Below, one piece after another: positions 12,601-24,900 of a DNA stretch of 64,000 bases. Within the stretch, counting starts at the first letter, position 1. Each line of letters begins with the position of its first letter. Origin of the DNA: Parapristionchus giblindavisi. Taxonomy: Eukaryota; Nematoda; Chromadorea; Rhabditida; Diplogasteridae. The translations under genes were made by a program, and so were the position numbers. The stretch spans positions 282,501 through 346,500 of the forward strand of contig CALSFV010000060.1 in NCBI GenBank assembly GCA_943737045.1. The letters run 5' to 3'. The notes under the pieces were generated by a model. The model worked only from the letters and a program-made list of their open reading frames with translations, did not search any database and was not told the origin of the DNA.

Positions 12601-14954
12601 AATTCATCAGAGATTATTGATTGATGGTTCTTTATTGATTCTTTATAGAGTTGGACGGACTACAAGCTCCGTTGGGATCCTGCAGAGTACGGTGGTGTAG
12701 AGGTAAGATGATAACTGATAAACCATTGATCCTAAATATACATAAGATAGCTCCTCTGACTTAAGCTCCAACTAATACTTAAGATTCGTCTTAAGTCGTA
12801 AGATCCGACTTAATCCTGCTAAGTATATTACTTATTTAAGGTCCTCTACGTTCCGTCAGATACAATCTGGCTACCGGATATAGTCCTGTACAATAAGTGA
12901 GCAAATTATTGACATCAACAAGTATTTTTTTAGTATTAAAATGGCAATGAAATCAGTATTAATTAAGTATCACTCTTTTCTCTAAATTTTCCCATGAAAG
13001 ATCTACCGAAGAGAAGTAACTGAGACTCCTATGATCGTCTAAAATATCGCATCTTTTCGTTGGCCTGACAATATTTTGTAACAATAATTGTAATTTTTCA
13101 GTGCCGATGGAAATTATCAAGTGACGATTATGACCAAGGCTAAACTATCGTACAATGGAACCGTGGAATGGGCGCCTCCAGCTATCTACAAGAGGTAATC
13201 GCTATTTCAAGAATTATTTTGTATTTTGTAAACACGCGTCTTTGTTGATGTTTTGAGGATATCCGGTCTCAAAATAGTGGTTTTGTTTTCTTTCATTATT
13301 ATATGGATTGAATTGCAAAAATCGCAAAACGAAAGTGTTTTTTTCGGGTGCAGAGATCTCTCTCAGAGATCAGAGGGTCTGCTTACTTTGTATATTCTTG
13401 GAATAATATTTTCGTAATGAAAAAAAAACAAAAATAAAAAAAATATGGTTTATTTATTAATTTCAGTATGTGCACAATCGACGTTGAGTGGTTCCCCTTT
13501 GATGGGCAGACGTGTGAGATGAAATTCGGTCAGTATATTGATTTTTATTACTTTAATTATTGGAATTCAATTGATTATGAGAAAAAACAATCGTTCAAAA
13601 AAAAAGAATTTTTTTTTGGTTTTTCATTACTTGTCAGTGGATTTTTCAAAAAAAGCATTAGTTATCTGATAAAGGGCATTAGAAAACAATTTTATGAAAA
13701 ATAGATAAAACTACCTCGTTCAGGTTCTTGGACCTATGGTGGTTTAGAAGTGGATCTCAAGCACAAAGACGAATTAAAACAGGTGCTTTCTTGTGTCATT
13801 TACATCATTCATTGCATCAGATGAGTTTAATTTGTTTCATGTATTGCATTTTCCTATATTTGACCATTAATCCAGAAGGAAACCATTTCCAAGAGCTGAT
13901 TATGGAATTGAAAAATGTTCCAGCCACCGTTTTTCACGGAAAGAATATGTAAGAAAATGTATATCAAAATGAGAATCAAAAGCAATTCTCCATTTGTTAT
14001 TTCAATTATTTTCCCATCTTTTGAATGTGTTTAAATAAATTTAATTAAATTAAAGAGTCAATCCTTTAAGAAAGAGGACAAAGAGATCGTCATTGGCCAA
14101 AACGGACCGTTCTATGAGACAGTATGGATTGTGGAAGAAGGTTGGCCTTTGATCTTTGATATTTGATCTTTTATCTCACGAATTATTCTTTGATAGCTTA
14201 TTTCACTTACCATCAATGGGTTACCTAAAATTGATCTTCAATCTTTAAAGTATTCAAGACGATCTAAAATACATATTTTATATAATCATCTGTTCTTTGA
14301 TCTTTTCGGATTGATCTTTGATCTTTGATCTTTTCGGATTGATCTTTGATCTTTTCGGATTGATCTTTGATCTTTTCGGATTGATCTTTAATCTTACGGA
14401 ACTGATCTTTGATCTTTCCAGGAATCGATCTATCCGATTACTATCCCTCGGTGGAATGGGACATCCTTCGAGTGCCTGGGAAGCGACACGAGAAGAGGTC
14501 GGTTTATATTGACTGTGGCTACAAAATATGGAGAACATCTCGTTAAATATTAATAATATAAGAATTTTGATGAATATTAAGGCCAATATTTACATTAATA
14601 TGAAGGACAAGGCCGAATGAGAACCGATGAATAATAACAGACTGGATGATAACCATTTGCATACTTTTTTTGTCTATTCATTAGCGCTTGTATCTCATAT
14701 GCAAATGGTTATCATCCAGTCGGTTATTATTTATCGGTTCTCATTCGACTTAGTGCCAAGAACATATACCAGCACTCTCACGTAGACAGAGATTTTTTCA
14801 TGGACAAACACATTCCAATAAACTTGTTTGTGTTCCATTATGATTTGTTGTAGAACTTCCTCAATCAATCTTCCTTTCTTATCTTCATATCTCTTCCCCA
14901 TTCCATTCGCTTCTTTAGTTGTTCGAAGTTGAATGTTTTAGGTTTCTCTCTCCC

Positions 14955-14986
<32 letters not shown>

Positions 14987-17900
14987 CTTCTCTCACCCTC
15001 TCTCTCTATCTCTCTCCTCCCTCTCGCTCAACTACTTTGTGGTTTGGTTATACTCTCTCCGCGCTTTTTGAGCATCTCTCCCTCACTTCTCTCTTTCCCT
15101 CTCCATCTCTGCTCCACCCCTCCTTCTCCCCATCCTACTTTGACAAATGGTCCTTCTTTCCCGTGGGGAATCACCCCAGGAGAGTGGTCGGGACACTACG
15201 AACGGGATGGAGAAGAAGACGGATTAGAGGAGGAGAGAGAGAGGGAGAGAGAGAGGGAGTGAGAGGGAGAGGGAGAGAGGAAGAGAGAGGGAGAGAGGGA
15301 AGAGGGAGAGTGAGAGAGAGAGAGGAGAAGGAGAGGGAGAGAGGGCGAAAGAATGAACCAGAAGCTCTTAGCTGTGTTAGTGTCACAATGCCTTCCCTTT
15401 TCTCTTAGCTTCTCGAAGAAATAGAGTGAATAAAAGAGTTTGGGTGCTTTGGAAGGGCAGGAAATGTGAGAGTTGTAGGCGATTGCTAAAAAGGGGAAGT
15501 CCTGAAAGTCTTTGTAGAGGAAAAATAAGAGAATGCGCTTAAAGGGTCCGGGAAACGAAAAACAAGTTGTTCTCATATAAAAGAGCTTGAAATTCTGTTT
15601 CGAAATATATAAAAATTATAGCATAGTAATTCTCTGGTAAGAAGAACGGCGCTGTTAAAAAACTACAGTCTGCTCTAGATAGCGGGAGCCTTTTCCTAAT
15701 TGCCACACCAACTCTTTAGATACGACTTGCAATTGAATATTTTGATGATAATTCTATCCGCAGTGGGGAATTATGAAGAATAAAACTCAATAATGGGCTT
15801 TTTGAGCTTTTCGATGGAGTTAGAATACTGTAGTTCGGAAACTTCGCCCGTGGTGTGGAGCAGGCTACAGTAATCCAACTTCTTACTAGAGCGTCTTTTC
15901 AAACTTTCAAATACATATTTCTGAATAGTTTTTTTGAACTTATCAACATGAGATCAACTATTTTAACTATTTCGAATCGAAATTTTTGGATGCCAGCTGC
16001 CTTTAAAGGGACTGGAAAAGTCACTAAATTATGTCAAATTCATTAACAAATAACTGCTAAACAACGTGAAAATGAAGTACTTTGTGAATTAGAAAAAAAT
16101 ATGGAACGATTAAAGAGTCCAAAGATCAAACATTAAAGATCACGAGAATTTAAAATTGAAAATAAGTTTTAGATATCCTTGCTGCGAGTCGCCGTTCATC
16201 GATCTGACATATGAGATTCATCTGAGGAGAAAGACCCTATTCTACACTGTTAATCTCATATTCCCATCTGTTGGCATCAGGTTTGTTCCTTAAAAATAGT
16301 TTTACACTCACATCCCGGACTAATTTGAAACTCTCAGCTCTGACTCGTAAAATGGAAGCCAGAGAGTGTGGCCAGAGCGGAGAGTTTGAAATCAAAACGG
16401 GGTGTGCCTTCAAAGGAGTATATGATTTGATCAGAATATCTATATTATAAATCATATAATTCTACTGATTAACTAAACTGTTATAGAAGTAAACGAATTG
16501 GACTTTATTGGTGTTTTATTTCTAACCATAATGTAACAGTACCATACTGTAAACTCTAGGGTGCTCTAATCATGCACACCCAATGTATCGTACTGATAAT
16601 CACAGTAGCTTGTTCCGTACTGTATCGCTAGTACAGTAATCGCATTAATCATATACTCTTACCGTATCCTTCACCGTATCCTCTTACCGTATCCATTTCA
16701 GTTTCCTCACAGCCCTCGTCTTCTATCTTCCCTCCGATGGTGGCGAGAAGATCTCACTGTGCATATCCATCCTCATCTCATTGACTGTCTTCTTCTTGCT
16801 GCTCGGTTAGTGGTTAACTTGGTATTTTATCCCCATTGGTTAACCAATTTAATTTACCCCGATTGGTTAACCAGTTTGGGTTACCCCGATTGGTTAACCA
16901 ATTTAGGATACCCCGATTGGTTAACCAATTTGCGCTACCCCGATTGCTTAACCAATTTGGGCTACCCCGATTGGTTAACCAATTTGGGTTACACCGATTG
17001 GTTAACCAGTTTGGGTTACCCTGTTTCCAATCGCTCAATATCTACCCTTGATCCCGAAAGTAACGTGAAACCCACGCAATTTCGTGTTTCGTTGATTCAT
17101 GAGCGATACTCATAAATTCATTTTCACTTTTTGAATAATTTATCGTTTTCTCCTCTCCCATTATTGATATGAGACTTTATGTTGAATAGGAATAGAAAAT
17201 GTTGAATTTTATAATAAGTTAAACTCACGGAGCAATTTATCTATCCATCTAGGTAGTATTATTATTTTGCGTGTAGTCATCCCAAGGAAGAATCGTTTTG
17301 ATTTTGCCATTCAGAAGATATCCAAATATTGAAACACATTTGAATGTGAATCTCGATCAGAACAACCATAAAAATCACACCCGAGCTAATTTTACTCTCC
17401 GCTCTGGTAATGCTCTCTCGTAGACAAAGATAACGAGAGAGTGTTGCCAGAGCCGGGCGTTAACTTTTAATAAATCATATTTCTTATATTTATATATTTA
17501 ATTATTTAATATTGTGCGTATAAAATGTACTTGCATAAGAAAATGACAAATGGTGCTAACGAACGGAAGTCACAATAGAGAGGCGAGCGCGATGTAGCCT
17601 TCTACATCTCGCCCCGCCTCTCGATTGTCTCTCCGCTGCCTCTCTCTAACCCGGCTAACCTTCGCCGCGCGCTATATTATATATAAAAGAAATCGGCATA
17701 GTTTCTGAACCATGCAAAACAAGAAAGTCGCTTGTGGGAGTGGTTGGCTACTCTCGTACCAAATAAACAAGTGTATTTTATACGGTCAATAATTCAGTCG
17801 AAATCGTTCCCTCTACCTCTTTGGTCATCCCTCTCATCGGCAAGTATCTACTCTTCACAATGGTCCTCGTCACCCTATCGGTCGTGGTTACGGTAGTCAC

Positions 17901-19996
17901 TCTCGTGAGTGGTGTTCATCTTTCTGTCGTTTATTAATCTGATGTTAATGTAGAAAAGTTAAAAGAAATGTGAACATTTGGGAAATTACAGAATGTGCAC
18001 TACCGTACACCGACGACACACACGATGTCACCGTGGGTGAAGAGGGTCTTCATCGATACTCTGCCCAAGTATCTGTTCATGAAGGTACGGTAGATTGGGA
18101 GTATTGACTTTTGTTAATCTTAAAAATAGATTTTCAGACTCGCAGTAGAACAAAGCAATTTTTTTCAATAGAATTTTCTCAATATTCGATTTCACGATAT
18201 TAGAAAAGAAATAGGTTCTTCGGTTTCTGGCCATGAGAATATGCGCATCCGAGATGATTTGAAGCTCTCGGCTATAGTAATGCTCTCTCGCCTTATTTCT
18301 CTACGTCAGAGCGTTGTCAGAGCGGAGAATTTCAAATCAGAAATAATCTTCTTCCACGCACGAAATAATACAATCACTATTCATTTCTTACAGAGACCAG
18401 CACCACCGGGCGCCCATCGACCCGCCGCTGCCAATCAGAACGGCTCAATGAAAGATGTGAGTTGATAATTCTGTGTAACACAATTTAATTCAATTCAATT
18501 CTTTACCTATCAGCACATTAAATCAGGGGTGTGTAACACATATCTCTGTTCAAAATGGTAGAAGCAATATCCAATCGATGAGAAATTTACGGAAGTTGTC
18601 ATATTTTCCGTCTGATTTATGGATTCATTGTTGAAAATAATGTATAAATTAACAGAGTAGTTTATGTCAGATAGAAGTACGAAGATAAGCCATTAATTTT
18701 TAAAGGAACCCTAGCATGACTTAAAGCACTAATGTGTGAAACTGTTCATTATTTTTATTGTTATTATTATCAGAGTCGAAAAAAGGATTCAACGTTCTCC
18801 ATCAATGCGAATCACTACAACTCGGCGTTGATAGATCAGGTGAGCGAAATTTACTTATTACTAGATTATTAAAGATCAAAGATCAGAGATCAAAGCTGAA
18901 AATGTATCCGTTTAAATTAAGATGATCTGAAGTCTTTTGTCGAGATATCATACAGTAATCATATGGAAGATTTAGAAAAATCAAAAAGATCAAAGATCAA
19001 TTATTCTAGATGAATCTACTGTCACCAACATATCGAGCATCGTTTGCGGGTGCTTCCACCAACCCTTCACTGTCAGCCTTCCAACGGTACTCGTTTCATG
19101 CTTGTGAAAGGAACACCATAAGCAAATTTTAATCTCCGCTCTGGCAACGCTCTCTCACAAACAAAGAAAGTGAGAGAGCATTGCCCGTCTAATTGTAAGA
19201 GATTCAAATTAGCACGTGATGCGCCTTTCATTTCCATTGCATTTTGCTATGTTGAAATATGTTTCAATTCATGTAGTTTATGGATTCCGAAAACTCAGAA
19301 GTGATCTCACTTGGGCTTCGGCGAAAATTAATTGATTATTTATATCATAAATTGATCCATAATCGGTGTCAATTGTAATGTAAAAAGTGGAAATATTTCA
19401 GTGACACCAGTCCAGTGAGAAGTGCGGTTGAGAGTGTGGCCTACATCGCGGATCATCTCAAGAACCAGCAAGATGATGATCAGGTATTTTAGATTTTATA
19501 ATAATTATCGGAGTATTAGTTTTGCTATGTTTTCATCGGGTACGGTTTCATTTTTTGTGGTAGACGAAAACAAAGACCATTATTGAAAGACGTAAAAACA
19601 TATTGACAACTGAAAATATGATAACCCTGCACAGAACATTTGTCCACCCTCCAAAATTTATAATTTAATCATATCGAACTATCGAACTAAACACTTTCCT
19701 TGAATACTTTCACCAAGTCAATACCTTGCGTATACCACAGTACACCTTCTCGTTTCTTCCCACAGGTCATGCCCTTTATACTTGATGGCTAAATAAATAA
19801 ATAAACAGATGAATGAATGTATAAAGAAATGAATAAATAAATAATTTTCTTAAAGGTAGTCGAGGATTGGAAGTATGTCTCGGTTGTGATGGACCGTATC
19901 TTCCTCATTCTTTTCACCTGTGCGTGCGCTGCAGGCACCGGAATCATCATCCTCCGTGCGCCCTCCATCTACGACACCACCAAACCGCTGGCCTGA
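9396..19996 (+). CDS. unc-63: UNC-63-like alpha subunit of levamisole-type nicotinic AChR, 21 exons
   Basis: Ligand-binding subunit of a pentameric acetylcholine-gated cation channel in the plasma membrane. Exons: 9396-9613, 9904-9972, 10027-10159, 10821-10898, 12401-12445, 12649-12702, 12841-12896, 13102-13194, 13467-13528, 13724-13782, 14071-14140, 14422-14497, 16173-16280, 16702-16805, 17798-17904, 17992-18084, 18394-18456, 18774-18839, 19010-19086, 19402-19483, 19856-19996 (617 codons). Seen: hydrophobic signal-like stretch (~105-116), WLPDIVLYN, Cys-loop C251-C265 with 13 residues between, vicinal Cys of loop C (YPCC, 339-342) marking an alpha subunit, M1 from RRKTLFYT, cation-selective GEK before M2, Ile at M2 9', a variable M3-M4 loop, [11 protein letters not shown] and M4 near the C-terminus. 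UNC-63 is favoured over UNC-38 by the [13 protein letters not shown] and [13 protein letters not shown] segments; ACR-12 and ACR-6 were not excluded. The start is the weakest part: no in-frame ATG exists in exons 2-3, so exon 1 is inferred from phase. Exon 11 could begin at 14056. Confidence 0.8.
9664..9780. mobile_element. Palindromic MITE family 1, copy in intron 1 of the UNC-63-like gene
   Basis: GAAACTCTCCGCTCTGGCAA present; the right arm is degraded (GAATGTAAGAGCAGAGAGTT). Confidence 0.65.
10328..10447. mobile_element. Palindromic MITE family 1, copy in intron 3 of the UNC-63-like gene
   Basis: AAAGGCACATCCTGTCCTAA at the left, AGTGTGCCTTTAAC at the right. Confidence 0.75.
14290..14419 (+). 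repeat. TTTGATC/TTTTCGGATTGATC array in a UNC-63-like intron
   Basis: Tandem 19-20 bp units built on TTGATCTTTGATCTTTTCGG occupy the last part of the intron and run up to the acceptor TTTCCAG at 14421. Confidence 0.8.
14611..14752. mobile_element. Small palindromic element (142 bp) in a UNC-63-like intron
   Basis: GGCCGAATGAGAACCGATGA and ACTGGATGATAACCATTTGC at the left are mirrored at 14696-14750. The loop is near 14670. Confidence 0.7.
14941..15345. repeat. CT block facing a GA block in a UNC-63-like intron
   Basis: CTCTCTCTCTCC repeats (14945-15130) and GAGAGAGAGGGAG repeats (15230-15345) are complementary over about 100 bp. Confidence 0.8.
16307..16415. mobile_element. Palindromic MITE family 1, copy in a UNC-63-like intron
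   Basis: CACATCCCGGACTAATTTGA at the left; GCCAGAGCGGAGAGTTTGAA and GGTGTGCCTTCAAA at the right. It lies just 27 nt after an exon. Confidence 0.75.
16827..17030 (+). repeat. Minisatellite, ~26-bp unit, about 8 copies, in a UNC-63-like intron
   Basis: Units of the type GATTGGTTAACCAATTTGGG plus TTACCCC recur in tandem. Each unit contains the 12-bp palindrome TTGGTTAACCAA. Both strands are open across it because the unit lacks in-frame stops; this is not coding evidence. Confidence 0.85.
17370..17466. mobile_element. Palindromic MITE family 1, copy in a UNC-63-like intron
   Basis: CACACCCGAGCTAATTTTAC and GAGAGAGTGTTGCCAGAGCC; the right end is truncated. Confidence 0.65.
17575..17630. repeat. 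Short GC-rich inverted repeat in a UNC-63-like intron
   Basis: GAGAGGCGAGCGCGATGTAG is mirrored by CTACATCTCGCCCCGCCTCTC about 4 nt further on, giving a strong hairpin. Confidence 0.6.
18236..18342. mobile_element. Palindromic MITE family 1, diverged copy in a UNC-63-like intron
   Basis: GCGCATCCGAGATGATTTGA at the left and GTCAGAGCGGAGAATTTCAA at the right. Confidence 0.6.
19107..19230. mobile_element. Palindromic MITE family 1, copy in a UNC-63-like intron
   Basis: AAGGAACACCATAAGCAAAT at the left, TAGCACGTGATGCGCCTTTC at the right. It starts 20 nt after a splice donor. Confidence 0.7.
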
Positions 19997-20462
19997 ACCA
20001 CGCTGGTTCGACGCCCGCCCGAAGCCGCTTCTTTTGCCAAGTCTTTCCTCGTCCAAAGATCTTTCCTAAAGTATCGTACCAAATGTTTGTTGTCTCGAAC
20101 GATATGCCTCATAGCCATGAAGAGTACCGGTACCGCTCCCCTACTTCCGAACATTATCGATTATCACGCTAAGACCGGTTATGATCTACTATCTTTCGCC
20201 CCGCCCATTTTATAGCTCCGCCCACTTTACGGTAATGTACCGTAATCTTCTTTTCCATTTTTTTTTGTAATTTCCGGTAGTTGTTCGTCCAGTGTAGCCG
20301 CTCCAATAGAGTATTCACATATTTTGATCAAGCATAATATTTTGCAATACATTTGAAAGAATTAGCACTAGCGACAGTAGCGTCCTCGGGTTTATGGCCA
20401 AAAGCTCACTGAGGGCTAGCCAAAGAGCTTCTACTACCATTAATATTACAATTTTTCTAATC

Positions 20463-20468
20463 AATAAA
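20463..20468 (+). terminator. Candidate polyadenylation signal of UNC-63-like gene
   Basis: AATAAA 467 nt after the TGA at 19994-19996. The intervening stretch is a plausible 3' UTR with two CCGCCCA words near 20200-20225. No closer AATAAA was seen. Confidence 0.35.
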
Positions 20469-21419
20469 TCAATATTCGTTCCTGAATCATATCTCTCTGA
20501 AAAGCCGCTCGAATCTGCAATTATTGATTCTCCACTACAGTACTCTTTCTCTCACCTCTCGCCTCATCTCTCATCGCCTAAATTCCTTGCAAACCCCGCC
20601 CATTGTTGATTTCCCGAGTCAGTTTGTGATCGATTCTTTCCGTGTGTGTATGTACAGTAACCCCTATTTTGACTCCGCGCCCCTTTTCTTTCGTCTAGGT
20701 TGCCTGTTCTTTATCAATTCGCCCCACTGTCACGACGCACGCGCACACAACGATGATGATATTTGTGAATGTTTTTAAAACTTTGTTTATCATATGTGAT
20801 GGAGTGTATAAAATGAGAAATTTTATATTCCTGGAAATGTCATCCACATTATGAAATTTGAATTGAATATCGTATGCTTACAAATATTATAGAAAACGCA
20901 TTTAAGAAGACTAAATCATGATATGACAAACAATCATCTCGAAATTGTACGAAAAAAGAGAAATTATTTACTTATAATTATTCACAGGAAATTATGGAAC
21001 ATATTGCGTTCACTCTTTAAGGTGAAATCTAAAGAGTACGGGAGACGCGAGAAACTACCTGGTTTGAACTCTCTCATTACTTCATAGGGGTCGTGTTAAT
21101 TTTTTTTTATTTTATTGCAAAAATGAGGAGAATTACAAAAGATAAATAACGAAAAAAGGTTAAAAGCTTTAACTCAAGTTCGAAGTTAGATTCATGTCGA
21201 TATCGAGAACTTTGAGGTACATGATGTGTTAATTTGAAAGAAATAGCACGAGAAATAGCTGAATCGCACAACCTTGAAAGATGAGAAGCATTTGTTGTTG
21301 GACGGAATTTCGTCACCGTGCTGACGGACCTATTATGTTTGTGAGATGACCATATCAGATGAACAATGAGTTTTCAGTCAGCCACACCCTTCCACTATTA
21401 CTCCGGCATCCTTTTTACG

Positions 21420-21635
21420 TGTTGTCGATTTATTGATTATAGATATATTGATCACTGGTTTATAATCAATAATACTATATAATACTATTAGAGTGTGATC
21501 AGGGTACTGAAGAATTGAAGTATTCATATTAAGATTAGGGCATCGGGACTCCTGGAGAAGTCATTTGTTTCCGGTGTTGTTGTCGATTTATTGATTATAG
21601 ATATTTTGATCACAGGTTTGTAATCAATAAATCAA
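21420..21635. repeat. Short direct repeat
   Basis: TTGTCGATTTATTGATTATA followed by GATAT(A/T)TTGATCAC at 21421 recurs at 21581. It lies in the gap between the 3' ends of the UNC-63-like and SAXO-like genes. Confidence 0.7.
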
Positions 21636-21859
21636 TATTGAATGATATTCGATATGTAATATTTATGTCTTTTAATTGAAAATGTCGAATTCATGATTTT
21701 CATTCTTTATATTTTCGGGTTCGCGTATGTGTCTCGTCGTTTTATGTGCGTTTCATTGGCATTTGTGAAATAGAAAAAAAAAGGTTGATCAGAATAATAC
21801 AATTAATATTAACGGTCAATTGAGAGTAGTAATAATAAAAATGACTAATATACGACTTC

Positions 21860-21865
21860 TTTATT
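21860..21865 (-). terminator. Polyadenylation signal of SAXO-like gene
   Basis: AATAAA on the minus strand, about 115 nt past the TGA stop at 21980, in a suitable place for 3' end formation. Confidence 0.5.
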
Positions 21866-21979
21866 CCCACGGCGATTATGAAAGTGTCGATGACCTTGAA
21901 CAATGTTGAAATCGTATTGATTTCTGAAATTTCAATTGATCATTATTGAACCAAAATCAATATTATTCAATCAATTTAA

Positions 21980-24900
21980 TCAATTACGATGTACAGTATA
22001 CCTCTTGGCGAGTACTTTCGCTGCGGGACAAATGTCGAGTGCCTGTTTGGCGATGTAGTCTGCATTGTGAGTAGATAGACCATTGAAAGCACCACTGAGA
22101 CCGAGATTTGATGGAGGACGAACTGGACCCTGTCGATCACCCTGATATTGATTGATTATTCATTTTATGATATTGATTGATTATTGATTTTATGAAATCG
22201 ATTGACATTTCCCTTCATTAAAGATTTCAAGGTATGAAACATTTATCTTTTTTCTATTCTAGTAATTCAAAATTGATTTCTAATTTTGATTGGAAACTCG
22301 CCTGCTTTCTGATAAAGTCAGCGTTGTGAGTGGTTAGTCCATTGAATTCCCCCGATTGTACTACAGTGTCATGGGGACGAATCTGCGCCGGTCTTCCACC
22401 CTGTAAAAAATATAACCATTATTTCGTTTTAAAATTGAATTTAAAAAAAAATGTTTTCTCACCATCTTTTTGTCGTAATCGGTATTATGTGTTGTGACTC
22501 CATCAAAATCTCCCGATTGAACCACGTGATCAGGTGGTCGAATTTGAGCTTGACGTTGTCCCTGCAAGGCTCTGGTATTTCTAAACTAATAGTTTACTTA
22601 TCATTCCCACTTGAAGTAGAGTTGCAAGTCTACTTCTACTTAGACGTAAGTTTACTGCAAGTGGTGAATAATACTGTAATGCATTTCGTGAAATGTTCTT
22701 TCACTTGTAGCAAACTTGCAGTAAACTTCTGTGGTGTAGTTTATGTAGTTTGGAAATGCCAGAGGGGTTATCGTTGTTCAAGTGCGCCGAGACTGTAGCC
22801 AGCGAATCGATGTCTCATTATTATCCAAGCCTATCCATTTCACATATCTTATTACACCCATCCAAAATGAGAGGTTGCGAAGATTCTAGACTTATTGTTA
22901 GTCGAATTTAACATATCGCATGAAGGAATAGATATACTAACCCTCTTCTTGTAATAATCAGCATTATGTGTAGTTAATCCATTGAATTCTCCCGATTGAA
23001 TAACGTTATCTTGTGGTCGAATCTGCGCTTGGCGTTGTCCCTGAAAATATAGATTTTGAAGTTTGTATCATTATATGTTAACCTGTTTCTTGTAGAAGTC
23101 AGCGTTGTGAGTCGTTACTCCATCAAAGTCACCCGATTGTACAACATGGTCAGCAGGACGAATCTGGGCTTGACGTTGGGCCTGGAGACATATTGAAAAA
23201 TGACAAGTTTGATTATTTTCTCGTAACAAATTGATGAACATGAGTGAATATGAATAAAGGATGTGTTAAGAAAATCAAAGCGTTTAAATGTCACCCTATG
23301 TATTCTAAACTTGAAACATATTTCAAAAGCCGCAATTGAAAGAAATAAAGAACCAATGGTTTAAAGAAATAAAGAACCTTCAGCGAGTAGCGAAGTGACC
23401 ATTGATTCTTTATTTCTTCGCAGGTTTAAATCGACATTCCAAGCCAAATTGAAACTCCCCACTCTGGCCATACTCTCTCGCTTTCTTTGTCTACGTATAC
23501 GAGAAAGTATAAATTAGGTGTGCCTTTAAGACAAACTCTATAATAGATACCTGTCTCTTGATATAATCAGTATTATGAGTTGTAAGTCCATTGAACTCTC
23601 CCGACTGCACTACAGTGTCTTGAGGGCGAACTTGCGCTTGTCGTTGGGCCTAGAGTTGTTCATTTTGAAGGTACACTACAAGCTAATTTTCATTAGCGAT
23701 ACTCTCGTAGACAAAGAAAGATCATTGTCAGATTGGAGAGTTTCAGATTAGCTCAAAAAATTACGCCTTTAAAAATTACGTGGAAATACTGAAAGGAATC
23801 TGCATGTTATTCCTTAAAAGTGCAGAACCATCTTTTCGTTTACTTCAATCACTATACATTCGTTTTCGTTCTATCATTTAGTGAGCACTGCGGTTTCTGT
23901 TCCTAACCTGTTTCTTGTAGAAGTCTGCATTGTGTGTAGTAACTCCATCAAAGTCACCAGATTGCACAACATGGTCAGCTGGTCGAATCTGACCTTGCCT
24001 TTGTCCCTGTAAATCAAAAGATTAAACGATTTGTATCTGGTATATCAACGATTTCTGTTAATTTAGTCATTTCATAGGAACTTAATAATAAATATAATCT
24101 ACCGTACCTGTTTCTTGATGTAATCAGCGTTATGTGTCGTCAGTCCATTGAATTCTCCCGATTGAACAACGTGATCTTGTGGTCGAATCTGGCCCATTCT
24201 CTCTGCCTTCAAACAATTATTATCTATGAATGGACAACAATTGAAATTTCAACGAGTTATTGTATACAATAGATCTATCGATTAACCGAATAAATAAATA
24301 AATCCATTTTCAATTCAATTCCGTGCCTGTTTCTTGATGTAATCTGCATTATGCGTAGTTAGTCCATTGAAATCACCCGTTTGCAACACATTATCTTGTG
24401 GACGAACTTGTCCTTGTCGTTGCGCCTAGAATTATTGATTAATCGATTGACACGGCTAAAATACGAACTGAAACATCGATTTTTCTAAGTTACCTGCTTC
24501 TTGATATAGTCAGCGTTATGTGTAGTCAGACCATTGAAGTCACCGCTCTGCATTACCGTAGTTGGGGGTCGAAAGGCGACTTGCCGACCGGCCTACAGTA
24601 CACCAGGATATCGCTGCGAGACCGAATCACACATTAAATTACCTGTTTCTTGGTGAAGTCTGTGTTCTGGGTTGTGCGACCGACGAAGTCGCCGGTTTGA
24701 GCCTAATTCCACTATTATTGTTATCGTTATTTTAAATTTTGATTAATATTTTATTAAAAAAATATATAGATATCATCTATCATCATATTGGACGATTCTC
24801 AATGCTTTTTTGTCAAGGATGAAACTTATTTAAAGGCACATGCCAAATTAATTTTGAACTCCGCATTGGCAACGCTCTATCGTAGACAATGAAGACGAGA

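Noticed and set aside
16759..17115. 118-residue ORF with repeated YPDWLTNLG
   Set aside because: It is the open frame of the 26-bp minisatellite inside a well-supported intron; the antisense strand is open for the same reason.
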